This document shows, piece after piece, positions 34,762-45,006 of a stretch of 64,000 nucleotides of DNA. A model generated the notes under the pieces. It was not told the DNA's origin. It saw only the letters and a list, made by a program, of their open reading frames with translations, and did no database searches. This stretch comes from Runella rosea (GTDB taxonomy: Bacteria; Bacteroidota; Bacteroidia; Cytophagales; Spirosomataceae): the NCBI RefSeq assembly GCF_003325355.1, contig NZ_CP030850.1, positions 1,736,001 to 1,800,000 of the forward strand. The letters are read 5' to 3'. The first letter of the stretch is position 1, and every line of letters starts with the position of its first letter. The position numbers and the translations under genes are program-made.

Positions 34762-36591
34762 CTACGCTCGCGGCAGTTTTTGGTACCAGGTTTTCCACAA
34801 TATGAACACACAAACCGCCAATAAGGCCGCCGTAATGACACTATGTTGAGGCATCAAAAGCACCACAAAAACGGGCAGGGACGTTATTGCCGTTTGGGCA
34901 ATCGTGCCAATCACTACGTTGAACATGTCCAAACTAAAGTTATTGTTACGCTTAAACGAGGGCTCTTCTTTCTGTACTTCGACGAGGATAGGCCCCCAAA
35001 ACCCCCAAGGCCGAACGTTACGGTAGAACTTCTTCAGGACTTCGATGTCAGTCGGGGGAGTTAGTAAAGAGCCCACTACTGAGCCTACTGCCGACAGTAC
35101 CAAAATAAACGGAAAATAGAACAGCGGCAACGTATCGGGAAACACGTAGGGCAGCACCATAGACGAAATAATTCCCGCCGCCATTCCCCAGAAAAACCCC
35201 GACCCATTGAAACGCCACCAATGCCATTTGAGCACATTGGCTGCCACGTAGCCGCCGTACAAAGCTCCAACAATCCACTGCAAAACGCTGTTGACATCTT
35301 TGGCAAAAATGCCCAGTACAATACTGATGAGGACCACCACGATGCCGACAAGGTAATTGGCCCGACTGATTTCCTGATTGGTTGCTTTGGGTTTAATGGA
35401 TTTAAGGTAAATATCGTTTACAATATAAGCTTGGGCAGCGTTGAGCGTGCCAGCGAAGGTTCCCATAAAAGCGGCCATCAATTCGACCAAAAACAGCCCT
35501 AAAAGACCCGCTGGAGCAAATTTGAGAATAGCAGCGGGTAAGATTCGCTCAAAATCAACCCCTCCCGTAGCCGTCTGGATATTGAGGTCGTTGTAATACA
35601 AAAGCCCCAAAACCGTGAAGCCAATAATCATAAAATATCGGGTGGGCAACAGTACGATGTTGACAAACATACTCATCAGCGCCGCTTCGCGGGGCGACTT
35701 AGTCGAGAGCACTTTCTGCATGTCATAATTGGGGGCAGGACCCGCAATGCTTGCCAAAATACCCTTGGCCAACATCAACGCAAAAAACATCCCGAACGGA
35801 CTGTATTTATCGTCCCTAATTTTTTGGTTAACATCGGCAATGATGTTTGACCAATCCAAATCCAAGTTCCAGCCAAAGAAAATATTCGACCAATCGGGGG
35901 GTACATTAAGCGTTTGACCCGATAGTTCGCCCATCGCGATGACGCCGATGGAAACCGACCCCAAAGCCATCAATCCATACTGTATGACATCTGCCCACAC
36001 AATGCTCGACATTCCGCCCATCACGGAGTAAAATACGGCAAAAAGGGTAAAGATGATACCGTAAAAATGAGGAACAAACTCGGGCGAAACACTGAACGGG
36101 ACGTACGGTGAAATAGACGAAAAAGGAAGGAATATTTCGATAAATTTCCCCAGCCCAATAAAGCCGTACGCCATAAAGCCAAAGCAACTCAACAGCGCAA
36201 AAGCGATGATGATTTTATGCGCCATTTGCGCGTCTTTTTTGGTGCCAAAACGGGTAAGCATCCACTCCGCTCCTGTTGATGCCCCTGAGCGGCGAAGCCA
36301 AATGGCCAAATACACAAACAAGAATACCTGATTAAAAACGGGCCACAGCCACACCAACCATATACTTTTAAGGCCATACACAAACATAATCGACACCATC
36401 CAAATGGTACCCGAAATATCAAACATCCCCGAGGCGTTGGAAATCCCCAACATCCACCACGGTAAAGTATTCCCGCCCAACATATAATCGTTTTTACTGC
36501 GTTGGGCGCGTTTTTTCATGATAATTCCGATGGCCGAAATAACCACGAGATAAAGGGCAATAACTAGAAAATCAAGTCCTTGAATTTTCAT
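34762..36591 (-). CDS. Sodium:solute symporter (SSS family)
   Basis: 609 residues with about 14 hydrophobic segments. SSS hallmarks: [53 protein letters not shown] and [20 protein letters not shown]. First gene of the mannan cluster and 59 bases before the phosphorylase start. By position it would import manno-oligosaccharide, probably mannobiose, driven by sodium. The same gene types (mannanase, phosphorylase, symporter, epimerase) are grouped in B. fragilis. Confidence 0.92.
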   Translation of the reverse strand: MKIQGLDFLVIALYLVVISAIGIIMKKRAQRSKNDYMLGGNTLPWWMLGISNASGMFDISGTIWMVSIMFVYGLKSIWLVWLWPVFNQVFLFVYLAIWLRRSGASTGAEWMLTRFGTKKDAQMAHKIIIAFALLSCFGFMAYGFIGLGKFIEIFLPFSSISPYVPFSVSPEFVPHFYGIIFTLFAVFYSVMGGMSSIVWADVIQYGLMALGSVSIGVIAMGELSGQTLNVPPDWSNIFFGWNLDLDWSNIIADVNQKIRDDKYSPFGMFFALMLAKGILASIAGPAPNYDMQKVLSTKSPREAALMSMFVNIVLLPTRYFMIIGFTVLGLLYYNDLNIQTATGGVDFERILPAAILKFAPAGLLGLFLVELMAAFMGTFAGTLNAAQAYIVNDIYLKSIKPKATNQEISRANYLVGIVVVLISIVLGIFAKDVNSVLQWIVGALYGGYVAANVLKWHWWRFNGSGFFWGMAAGIISSMVLPYVFPDTLPLFYFPFILVLSAVGSVVGSLLTPPTDIEVLKKFYRNVRPWGFWGPILVEVQKEEPSFKRNNNFSLDMFNVVIGTIAQTAITSLPVFVVLLMPQHSVITAALLAVCVFILWKTWYQKLPRA

Positions 36592-36941
36592 AAAATAGTA
36601 AACTTTTCAGAAACAGCGTATGAGGTTTATTTCGGTTGATAAAGGCGTGGGCTGTCGGTTCTTTTTAAAATTTCAACCCTAATGCAATACTAAAAATAAA
36701 GGCCTCGTATCATCAAAAAAAGGGATGTTTTTTTCATAAAGTTACTATTTCGGGCATGTCATAAAGTTCGGGGTAAGTAGCTACTTACCCCGAATCTGTC
36801 ACAACAACAATCTATCTATGATGAAAAAACTACTATTTTTTTTATCCTACAAAGTACGTTTTTTGTCCAATAAAATATATAATACTATTTTACCCATTAC
36901 TTGTTCATTTTGGACAAATAGACAACTATTTTAAACATAAA
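36592..36941. other. Regulatory intergenic region upstream of the mannan operon
   Basis: AT-rich region upstream of the symporter gene. It contains direct repeats of CATAAAGTT near 36735 and 36760, a perfect 28-base palindrome at 36767-36794, and TTTGTCCA/TGGACAAA inverted words near 36868 and 36911. A tiny plus-strand frame at 36818-36934 begins like a signal peptide but has no other support. I see no clear TAnnTTTG box. Confidence 0.45.
36767..36794. promoter_or_regulatory. Perfect 28-base palindrome, possible operator
   Basis: TTCGGGGTAAGTAG and its exact complement meet at 36780/36781, about 176 bases upstream of the first mannan gene. It could be a regulator binding site for the operon or a hairpin. 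Confidence 0.5.
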
Positions 36942-36973
36942 ATGGGTTGGCTTATATCCTAAAGCCAACCCAT
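36942..36973 (-). terminator. Terminator of the FG-GAP lipoprotein gene
   Basis: 12-bp stem (ATGGGTTGGCTT and complement) with an 8-base loop, 32 bases after the minus-strand stop at 37005, followed by a short TTTT. Confidence 0.65.
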
Positions 36974-37004
36974 TCATGCTCTTTAATGAAAATATATAAC
37001 GGTT

Positions 37005-40000
37005 TTATTTTTTAATAAATGTATTTGTTAAACCGCTATTTTTAGCTACAACCAGCTGATTATTAACAAATACTAGACCTCTTACTTCCCCTTTTAGATA
37101 CAACCCAGATTGATGTTGGGGCAGGTATCGGAACCCTCCTTTTTTATCGTTAAAAAAGACTTGACCAAAATTAGCATCAATGTTGCCGATTCTAACCCGT
37201 CCATGCGTTTGATTTCCCGCCAAAAGCAGATCTTTGAAGCCATCACCGTTGAGGTCTTCGGTCAATATCGCGTACACTGGCGCAAACTGAGCCTCCATGG
37301 GCAGTGCTTTCATCTCGAAACTCCCCTTGTTGTTGACCAGATACATCGTCGAAAGGGTATTGATTTCCTGTTTTTGCGGTTTTTTATCCTTAAAAATCGC
37401 CAACACATCATCCGTCGTGGCCGAAGCATAACTTTCATGGCTCGTATAGGCTTTTTTGAGCGGTACGAGCTGATCCGAAAGTTCGTCTTTACTATACGCA
37501 GGGTAGCTTTTTCCTTGAATAAAATACGAGAGTATGGGGTCTAAACGGCCGTTCGAATCAAAATCATCGGTATGCAACGTCATAGGCTGTTCAAAAGAAG
37601 CCTTCCATTGCGTATTGAGGCCGTAATTACCGACAATCAAGTCCATATCGCCGTCGTTGTCAAAGTCATTGGCCGCGATACTTTGCCAAAAACCGATTGT
37701 TTTATCCAACCCATCGGTTACTTTTTTGAAAACGCCTTTCTCATTTTTCAGCCGAATAATAGGCGTCCACTCCCCTACAGCCACGATGTCGTCGTACCCA
37801 TCTTTGTCAAAATCCAAGACGCAAACATCAGTCAAAACCCCTAAATTTTCAAATGCAGGGTTGGCAACATTGGTAAATTTGCCGCCTTCATTTCGGTACA
37901 ACCGGGCAGGATTAAAGCGCGGATACTCTTGCGGAATAGCGCCTCCCGTCACAAACAAATCTAAGTCTCCATCACGGTCAAAATCAATCACTTCTACCGC
38001 GCTGTCGGCCAGCTTATCGGCGGGAATAGCATCGGCATTTTTGGTAAAATTTCCTTTTCCATCGTTTAAATAGAGACGGTTTTGAAGCATAAAATCATTG
38101 GGTAGATACTCATACCCGCCACTTGTGACGAACAAGTCCAAATCGCCGTCTTTATCGGCGTCAAAAAACACCGCGTCGGTGTCGGTGCAAAGTTCATCCT
38201 GCTTAAAGGCGGGCTGTTCTTTTCTGACAAACCGTGACGACGAACCACTCTCGCCTTTTTGTTGCAAAAACACAGCTCCAGGCTGCCCTTTACCACCCCC
38301 AATATAAATATCTTCCAATCCATCTTTATTCAAATCACCTTTGGCCATGCGCGGCCCCTGATAAGAATACATCTGGGGGAGCAGTAACTGTCGGCTAAAA
38401 TCATTGACGGGCATCTGCTGGTGCTCAAAATCAAGGTTTTTATTTTCAACAAACAACGGCGTTACAACAACCTCTCTGCTCCAGTTGGCATTGGGAGCAT
38501 ACGTGAGCTTAAGCACTTGATTGGCAGCCACGTTGGTTTGTTTCTGCATTTTCCCATCGGGCCAAATCACCACCAAACTGTCCACGGTTTTATGGGTTCC
38601 TAAGCCAAAATGTACGGGCGTCATCATACTACTTTCGTACCCGTGGGTAGGCGTAAATGCACGATATTGCTGTAAATCACCACAATACACATAAACTTTA
38701 GTACCATTTACGGCTCTTGACGAAGGCAACTGAACCGTTAGATAGTTCACTTTTCCCGACTCGCTGCTTTTGTTTTGGTACACATAAGCAGGCTCATTGA
38801 TATTGTTTGTCACAATTTCCAAATCCCCGTCATTGTCCAAATCCGCGTAAACGGCTCCGTTTGAAATCACAGGTGTATCAAATCCCCATTCGGTTTGTTT
38901 ATTGGAAAACGTCAGGTTTTGATTGTTTTTGAAAATGTAGTTAGGGGTTTTGGTCGAAGGCATTTTCTTGATGACTTCCAACACACTTTGGTTATTGTTC
39001 TCCCCGATTTCAGCGTAATATTTGATAAAGTCGTTGTTGGTATAATCTCGCAAATAGCCGTTGGTGACAAACAAATCCTGATACCCATCATTGTCATAAT
39101 CAGCCAACAGCGCCGACCACGACCAATCCGTATTGGAAATCCCCGCCACCTGACCAATTTCGGAGAACCTCACCCCATCTGGGCGCGACGAGATGTTTAA
39201 CTGCAACATATTTCGCATCGTTTGATTATGCAATCCATTGCGCAACATCGACAGATACGCCTCGTATTTATCGGGCCCAAAAAGTAATTTCTGGCGTTTG
39301 TTGTCTTCAGGCAACATGTCCATGGTGATAATGTCGGGCATTAAATCGTTGTTGACATCTCCAATGTCATTGCCCATCGAAAAATAACTGACGTGATTCG
39401 TCGCCTCCGTGATTTGGTCCGTAAAAGTGCCGTTTTGGTTATTGATGTAGAGATAATCGTTTTCGATATAATCGTTGGAAATATAAATATCCAGCCAGCC
39501 GTCACCGTTGACGTCGGCAGTGCTGATGCCAAGGCCAAAACCGATAGGATTCCCCTTGATGCCCGCTTCGCTACTGACATCTGTAAACTTGCCGCTGTCG
39601 TTGCGCATCAATCGGTCGCCCGCTAGTGAGTCACGCATGGCGTGAACGGCTTCTACGTCAAACCGTTTAAAATCTTTGACGTTGTGATTCAGCACATAAG
39701 CGTCTAAATCGCCGTCGTTGTCATAATCAAAAAAGGCGGTTTGGGTGGTAAAAGTGGCAAGGTCCAAGCCATATTCTTTGGCTTTTTCGGTGAAAGAAAC
39801 CTCGCTTTTGCCATTATTAACGTACAGTTTATTGCGGCGCAGTTCGGGATGGTCGACATTTCCTGACACCGAAACGTATACATCCTGCCAACCATCGTTG
39901 TTGATGTCCACCACCGTTACGCCCGTTTTCCATTCTCCGTTCCACGCAATACCTGCCGTTTGGGTAATATCTTCAAAGGCGAGTTTCCCTTTATTAAGGT

Positions 40001-40250
40001 ACAATTTATCTTCGCCTTGATTGGCCGTAAAATACAAATCTGTGAAGCCGTCGTTGTTAAAATCAGCCGCAGCTACGCCCCCACCGTTGTAGAAGTATTC
40101 GTAATTCAGTACGTTGTCTTGCTCTGTTTCTTCAATTTTGTTGACGAAGTCAATACCAGTGTGGCTCGCATCTAATTTTTCAAAAACAGAGTCCGATGGG
40201 GAGCAGGAATAAAAAACGAAAATGAGAATTAAAAAAGGAAATGATTTCAT
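37005..40250 (-). CDS. FG-GAP/VCBS-repeat, UnbV-domain lipoprotein
   Basis: 1081 residues with a lipobox near the N-terminus (FVFYSCSPSDS). I count about 14 DxDxDG-type repeats such as DFNNDGFTDLYFT, DYDNDGDLDAYVL, DVNGDGWLDIYIS and DFDRDGDLDLFVT, which form calcium-binding beta-propeller blades. In the middle is an ASPIC/UnbV domain (YVYCGDLQQYRAFTPTHGYE, PVHFGLGTHKTVDSLVVIWP). It would be a surface lipoprotein. It follows a SusC-SusD pair on the same strand and has a paralogue of the same layout at 54149-57520 next to another pair. Ligand is unknown, probably a glycan or protein. Confidence 0.9.
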   Translation of the reverse strand: MKSFPFLILIFVFYSCSPSDSVFEKLDASHTGIDFVNKIEETEQDNVLNYEYFYNGGGVAAADFNNDGFTDLYFTANQGEDKLYLNKGKLAFEDITQTAGIAWNGEWKTGVTVVDINNDGWQDVYVSVSGNVDHPELRRNKLYVNNGKSEVSFTEKAKEYGLDLATFTTQTAFFDYDNDGDLDAYVLNHNVKDFKRFDVEAVHAMRDSLAGDRLMRNDSGKFTDVSSEAGIKGNPIGFGLGISTADVNGDGWLDIYISNDYIENDYLYINNQNGTFTDQITEATNHVSYFSMGNDIGDVNNDLMPDIITMDMLPEDNKRQKLLFGPDKYEAYLSMLRNGLHNQTMRNMLQLNISSRPDGVRFSEIGQVAGISNTDWSWSALLADYDNDGYQDLFVTNGYLRDYTNNDFIKYYAEIGENNNQSVLEVIKKMPSTKTPNYIFKNNQNLTFSNKQTEWGFDTPVISNGAVYADLDNDGDLEIVTNNINEPAYVYQNKSSESGKVNYLTVQLPSSRAVNGTKVYVYCGDLQQYRAFTPTHGYESSMMTPVHFGLGTHKTVDSLVVIWPDGKMQKQTNVAANQVLKLTYAPNANWSREVVVTPLFVENKNLDFEHQQMPVNDFSRQLLLPQMYSYQGPRMAKGDLNKDGLEDIYIGGGKGQPGAVFLQQKGESGSSSRFVRKEQPAFKQDELCTDTDAVFFDADKDGDLDLFVTSGGYEYLPNDFMLQNRLYLNDGKGNFTKNADAIPADKLADSAVEVIDFDRDGDLDLFVTGGAIPQEYPRFNPARLYRNEGGKFTNVANPAFENLGVLTDVCVLDFDKDGYDDIVAVGEWTPIIRLKNEKGVFKKVTDGLDKTIGFWQSIAANDFDNDGDMDLIVGNYGLNTQWKASFEQPMTLHTDDFDSNGRLDPILSYFIQGKSYPAYSKDELSDQLVPLKKAYTSHESYASATTDDVLAIFKDKKPQKQEINTLSTMYLVNNKGSFEMKALPMEAQFAPVYAILTEDLNGDGFKDLLLAGNQTHGRVRIGNIDANFGQVFFNDKKGGFRYLPQHQSGLYLKGEVRGLVFVNNQLVVAKNSGLTNTFIKK

Positions 40251-40287
40251 TATAAAGCTTCATTAAAAGCACTAAAAATACGATAAA

Positions 40288-40318
40288 AAAAGGACACCTC
40301 ACGAAGAAATGTCCTTTT
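40288..40318 (-). terminator. Hairpin terminator between susD-like and FG-GAP genes
   Basis: 9-bp arms (AAAAGGACA) with a 13-base loop; on the minus strand a run of T follows the hairpin. It lies between the SusD stop and the FG-GAP start, so it may reduce read-through. Confidence 0.65.
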
Positions 40319-40348
40319 CTGACTTGAATGGTATTGGGGTATTTATGC

Positions 40349-41881
40349 TTATTTATCCCACCACATACGGGTTGTGAACAAATCGGCTCCCTGACGGGCA
40401 TTGGCCGCATCAATCCCCGGGTTTACGCCATATTCACCTTGCGAATAACGCAAGCGACGCGGAATCTGTCCGTTGGTTTCGTTGCCAGGGTAGTTAACAG
40501 GGGTCAATTTTGGATAACCCGTTCTGCGCCAGTTAGCCCATGATTCGATGTGCTGAAGCAAAGAAGCCGTCGACATCCAGAATTCAGTATGGATTGCGTC
40601 CATTTTGGCATCCAAGGTACCCGTAACAGGATACGGATTGGCCGCCAAATATGCCGCCGCATCGGCATCTGTCAGCGTGCCGCCGTACGAATTGATTTGC
40701 TTGATACCCGCTTTCAAAGCGTTATCATAGGCTGTTTTGGCAGTTCCAGTTACCCATCCGCGCTCAATAGCCTCTGCTTTCAGCAATTCTGATTCAGTGT
40801 AGGTCATTACAAATTGCGTATTTTCCAATGCATACATATTGGGGGCAGGGCGTGAGTAATTAGCCCGTGCATTCAATGGTGCAGGAAGAGCCGCCAACAT
40901 CGTCGCATCCGTTCCGATGGGCAGACCCACTTGTTTTTCAGGCGTTTTATCGCCTGATTTCAACGCCGAAACCACGCCCAAACGGGGGTCTTTACGGGTT
41001 TTCATGGCTTCAATATACGTTTTGCCCCACTGAATATTGTCTGCGGTTACGATGCCACGGCCGCCAGGGAACATATTCCAAGAGTTTGGATTGGAGTTGT
41101 TACCAGCACCAGTATTGGCAAATTTAACGCCGAAGCTATCTTCAATACCTGTCATCAAACCTCGGTCAGCCGCTTTCTTGGCCCACGCCTGTGCGCCAGC
41201 AGCGTCCACTTTCTGCATACGCATCGCAAAGCGAAGCATAAGTGAGTTGGCGGCGCGTTTCCATTTGTTGATGTCACCCGCAAAAACCAAATCAGCCGTT
41301 TTGGGAATGTAAGCAGAAGCACTCAAGGCGTTTCCAGCTTCTTCCAATTCTTTCAGCATATCGGCATAGATGTCTTTTTGTGCGTCATATTTAGGTGAAA
41401 ATACACCAGTAAGCGCACCATAACCAGCTTCCGAATACGGTACATCACCGTACACATCGGTCAAAACTCCCATCTCGATAACCCGCAAAATGCGCGCCAT
41501 TGACAAGACATTCACCTGCTTAGGGTCTTTCTTTGACAGTTCGATAAGATTGACCAAGTTTTTGATGGAGTTTGGATAAGCTCTTTCAAACCAAGCCGCG
41601 CTCAAATCTCCCTGAAACGTGTACACCGTTCCGCGGTAGAAGCCAACTTCTACCGACGACATGTGTTGCATCATCATGGCCGCGTAGATGAAGTTGGTCC
41701 GCCATGAGCGATAGCCCGGGTCACCGCCTTCACCCGTAATAAATAGGGTAGATTGCGCCAAAAGATAATCAAGAGGTACCGCCGACGGTGCGTTAGGATT
41801 GACATTGATGGTCTCAAAGTCTTTGGTACATGAACCCAGCGAAAATACAAGGGCCCATAAAATTATTAATTTACGTATCAT
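40349..41881 (-). CDS. SusD/RagB-family lipoprotein (SusD-like_2)
   Basis: 510 residues with a lipoprotein signal (LVFSLGSCTKDFE). SusD features are the N-terminal NVNPNAPSAVPLDYLLAQS, the TPR-like helices (GVLTDVYGDVPYSEAGYGAL) and C-terminal MWWDK. It sits on the outer-membrane surface and hands substrate to the SusC channel encoded just upstream (41935-45006). The length and N-terminus match the SusD-like_2 subgroup, often linked to peptides or other non-starch substrates. Confidence 0.92.
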   Translation of the reverse strand: MIRKLIILWALVFSLGSCTKDFETINVNPNAPSAVPLDYLLAQSTLFITGEGGDPGYRSWRTNFIYAAMMMQHMSSVEVGFYRGTVYTFQGDLSAAWFERAYPNSIKNLVNLIELSKKDPKQVNVLSMARILRVIEMGVLTDVYGDVPYSEAGYGALTGVFSPKYDAQKDIYADMLKELEEAGNALSASAYIPKTADLVFAGDINKWKRAANSLMLRFAMRMQKVDAAGAQAWAKKAADRGLMTGIEDSFGVKFANTGAGNNSNPNSWNMFPGGRGIVTADNIQWGKTYIEAMKTRKDPRLGVVSALKSGDKTPEKQVGLPIGTDATMLAALPAPLNARANYSRPAPNMYALENTQFVMTYTESELLKAEAIERGWVTGTAKTAYDNALKAGIKQINSYGGTLTDADAAAYLAANPYPVTGTLDAKMDAIHTEFWMSTASLLQHIESWANWRRTGYPKLTPVNYPGNETNGQIPRRLRYSQGEYGVNPGIDAANARQGADLFTTRMWWDK

Positions 41882-41934
41882 TGCTAAATGTCTTTTAATG
41901 GTTCAAAAAAGGTACTTCGGGGCATTCGCCTCCC

Positions 41935-44900
41935 TTAAAATTTCAAGTTAACGTTCAAACCAACCGTTCTTGTGACTGGTACACCCGCCAATTCAAGCCC
42001 TTGGGCGTTTGAGTTGTTATACGTCGACTCAGGGTCAATGTTAGGGGTATTCTTCATCAGAATCAACAAGTTACGGCCCACAATAGAAACCGAAGCACTC
42101 TTAAACGGAGAGCGTCCCAATACTTTTGAAGGAATGCTGTAATCAATAATGATTTGACGAAGTTTGAGGAAGTCTGAGCTGTATACAAAAGGTGTAGCGA
42201 TGTTGTTGGCTACACGAGATGCATAATCCTGAGCCGATACTTTAACCGAGTTAGGCTCCCCTTTTTCATTTACACCTTTTCCAACCAATCCACCTTCACG
42301 GCCTTCCAGCGTTTCAACGGTCAAACCTCTGCGGTAAGCATACGAGTTGGTTCCCGAGAATATGTACCCACCGAATTTACCATCTATCAAGAAGCTGAAT
42401 CCTACGCCTTTGTAACGGAATGAATTGTTAAACCCAAGCGTCAAAGGTGCTACCCCCGTTCCGAAGTTTTTGAGGTCGCCCTGAATCGGAAAACCCTGTG
42501 CATCGTGTACGACATTGCCAGCGGCATCTCTTTTGAAATCAAAGCCTTGTACTTGGCTATAAGGCAAACCTACTACGTGGTTGATGTAAGCCGTTCTGGT
42601 GCGGTTTTCGTCTACCCGAATGGTGCTCAGATCTTTGTAAAGACTTACCACTTTACTGTTATTATAGCCCATGTTGAATGAGGCATCCCAAGTAAAGTCT
42701 TTGCCGCTCAACACTTTGTAGTTAATGAGCAACTCAATTCCTTTGTTCTCAATTTCGCCCACATTAAACAACGCATTTCCGTAGCCCGAAGTAGCCGAAA
42801 TGGTCGCACCCACGATGTCGTTTGTGGTTTTACGGGTATAATATGCGAAGTCAATACCTACTTTGTTGTTGAAAAGACGGGTATCAAATCCAGCTTCAAA
42901 CGTGGTAGAAGTAAGCGGTTGAAGTGCTGCGTTTGGCACTTGCCCACCGTTGATTTGGGCCAGAGGGGCACCTAAGTGAGCACCCGACAATCCATAATAC
43001 AACGATAAATTATAAGGGTCAGTATCGCCACCCGCCTGTGCCCATGAAGAGCGCAATTTGAGGTAATTGATCACCGACGGCAATTTAACGGCTTCAGATA
43101 GTACAAAACTTGCACCTACTGACGGGTACAAAATGCTATTGTTGCCAGGTGCCAACGTTGAGAACCAATCGTTACGCGCAGTAGCCGTTAGGTATAAATA
43201 ACTATTGTAAGAAAATTCTGCCGAACCGTAGACCGAGTTGATGCGCTTACGGATAAGTTGTTCCCCAATTCCGCGGCCCGAAGGATCTCCGTTTGAAATA
43301 TCATAAAAGAATGGGATGTTTAGCGCACCGCTGCCGTAGTTTGAGTTCAGGTAAGTCTGTCTCATTTGGTTACCACCAACCAACACATTTACGCCGATTT
43401 TATCCGTTATTTTTTTATCAAAACCCAACATCAAATCCGCATTGGTTTCGGTAAAATTACGGTTGCTTACGTTGTAATTTCCACGGGTTGAGAAGGGAGT
43501 TCCGTAAGGCGTAATGTCTTGATAACGATAATTGAAGTTGTCAAATCCTAAACGACCTTTTACGTACAACCAATCGGTGATGTTGAAACGAGGCTCAAAT
43601 GCACCGATGATACGGTTTTTCTTATCCGAGTTTTTCCACTCAGCCGCCGCGTAGTACGGGTTTTGAATGTAGATGTTGTCCGACCAAGTCAATTCATAAT
43701 TTTGGTCCGTTACTTGGCTTTCTTCCAACGCTGCCACGCTCAGAGACGTCGGCATCGCGTTGATAGCGTAGGTAGCACTGCCGGGCGAGTCAGACAAACG
43801 CGGACGGTTAGTGGCTTTTTCAATGATGTATTTTACGTTAGAAACAAAAGAAAGTCTTTTGCCCAAGTTTCCGTTTACGTTCAAAGCAAAGTTGTTTCTC
43901 TTCAAACCTGCTCCCGGAATAACGCTCTTGTTGTTGAGGTCATTCATTGAAAAACGGTAAGTTACGCTTTCGGTTGCGCCCGTCAAAGCCACTGAATTGG
44001 TGAAGGTACTTCCCGTTTTATAAAAATTAGACATGTTGTCTTTCACTGCCGAGTAGGGACGTGACTTGCCGTCAAACTGAATCACGCTCGTTCCGTCCAA
44101 CTTGGCACCCCAGCTGTTGGAGGTCAAAGCTTCCTGTACCGTAGTTGGCTTCACGCCGTTGTTACCAGCACCGTATACGTACTGATAGTTCTCAAATTTA
44201 TTGATGAGCAAATCTTCTGCCACGATGTTACTGTTGATTTCGACACCAATGCCTTTGCCCGCTTTGCCACCTTTAGTGGTTACCAAAATAGCCCCGTTAG
44301 AAGCACGTGAGCCATAAAGAGCGGCGGCAGTTGCGCCTTTCAGTACGCTGATGTTCTCAATTTCATCGGGGTTAAGGCTAGAGATACCGTCGCCACGGTC
44401 GCCACCACCCCACATCCCCGCATTACCGAGGTTATCGTTATTGACTGGAATACCGTCTACCACGATAAGTGGTTGGTTATTGCCTGAAATAGAACCGTTT
44501 CCACGAATCACAATCCGGGTTGAACCTGCTGGCCCCGAAGCTGGTGCCGAGATATTTAAACCCGCCACTTTACCTTGCAAAGAATTGGCCATGTTGTTGG
44601 TACGGGCTTGGGTAAGGTCTTCACCTTTGATTTCCGAAACCGAATAGCCCAACGCTTTTTTCTCTTTTTTGATACCAAGGGCCGTCACTACAACCTCATT
44701 CAGCACATTGTCTTGTGTGGTAAGCGTAACGTTAATCACAGAGCTGTTGCCAACGGTTACCTCTTTGGCCGCAAAGCCGATATAACTGAATGTAAGCGTG
44801 GCTCCTTTTTTAACGTTAATACTGTAATCACCCTTATCATTGGTGACCGTACCTTGGTTAGATCCTTTGACTACGATGTTTACGCCGTAAATCGCCTCTC

Positions 44901-45006
44901 CGTTATTTCCCGAAACGCGCCCTTTCACATCTACATTCTGAGCATAACTCAGAAACGATGCAAAAGAAAACACGAACATCAAAAGATAATGTAGTTTTCT
45001 TTTCAT
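41935..45006 (-). CDS. SusC/RagA TonB-linked outer-membrane transporter
   Basis: 1023 residues. A signal peptide (ending SFLSYAQ) is followed by a carboxypeptidase-regulatory-like domain (about 25-105: VKGRVSGNNGEAIYGVNIVV, TLTFSYIGFAAKEVTV), the plug domain (SLQGKVAGLNISAPASGPAG, ISVLKGATAAALYGSRASNG) and the beta-barrel, ending in the aromatic VTRTVGLNVNLKF. It imports large oligomers with its SusD partner. The substrate is not identifiable from sequence. Confidence 0.95.
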   Translation of the reverse strand: MKRKLHYLLMFVFSFASFLSYAQNVDVKGRVSGNNGEAIYGVNIVVKGSNQGTVTNDKGDYSINVKKGATLTFSYIGFAAKEVTVGNSSVINVTLTTQDNVLNEVVVTALGIKKEKKALGYSVSEIKGEDLTQARTNNMANSLQGKVAGLNISAPASGPAGSTRIVIRGNGSISGNNQPLIVVDGIPVNNDNLGNAGMWGGGDRGDGISSLNPDEIENISVLKGATAAALYGSRASNGAILVTTKGGKAGKGIGVEINSNIVAEDLLINKFENYQYVYGAGNNGVKPTTVQEALTSNSWGAKLDGTSVIQFDGKSRPYSAVKDNMSNFYKTGSTFTNSVALTGATESVTYRFSMNDLNNKSVIPGAGLKRNNFALNVNGNLGKRLSFVSNVKYIIEKATNRPRLSDSPGSATYAINAMPTSLSVAALEESQVTDQNYELTWSDNIYIQNPYYAAAEWKNSDKKNRIIGAFEPRFNITDWLYVKGRLGFDNFNYRYQDITPYGTPFSTRGNYNVSNRNFTETNADLMLGFDKKITDKIGVNVLVGGNQMRQTYLNSNYGSGALNIPFFYDISNGDPSGRGIGEQLIRKRINSVYGSAEFSYNSYLYLTATARNDWFSTLAPGNNSILYPSVGASFVLSEAVKLPSVINYLKLRSSWAQAGGDTDPYNLSLYYGLSGAHLGAPLAQINGGQVPNAALQPLTSTTFEAGFDTRLFNNKVGIDFAYYTRKTTNDIVGATISATSGYGNALFNVGEIENKGIELLINYKVLSGKDFTWDASFNMGYNNSKVVSLYKDLSTIRVDENRTRTAYINHVVGLPYSQVQGFDFKRDAAGNVVHDAQGFPIQGDLKNFGTGVAPLTLGFNNSFRYKGVGFSFLIDGKFGGYIFSGTNSYAYRRGLTVETLEGREGGLVGKGVNEKGEPNSVKVSAQDYASRVANNIATPFVYSSDFLKLRQIIIDYSIPSKVLGRSPFKSASVSIVGRNLLILMKNTPNIDPESTYNNSNAQGLELAGVPVTRTVGLNVNLKF

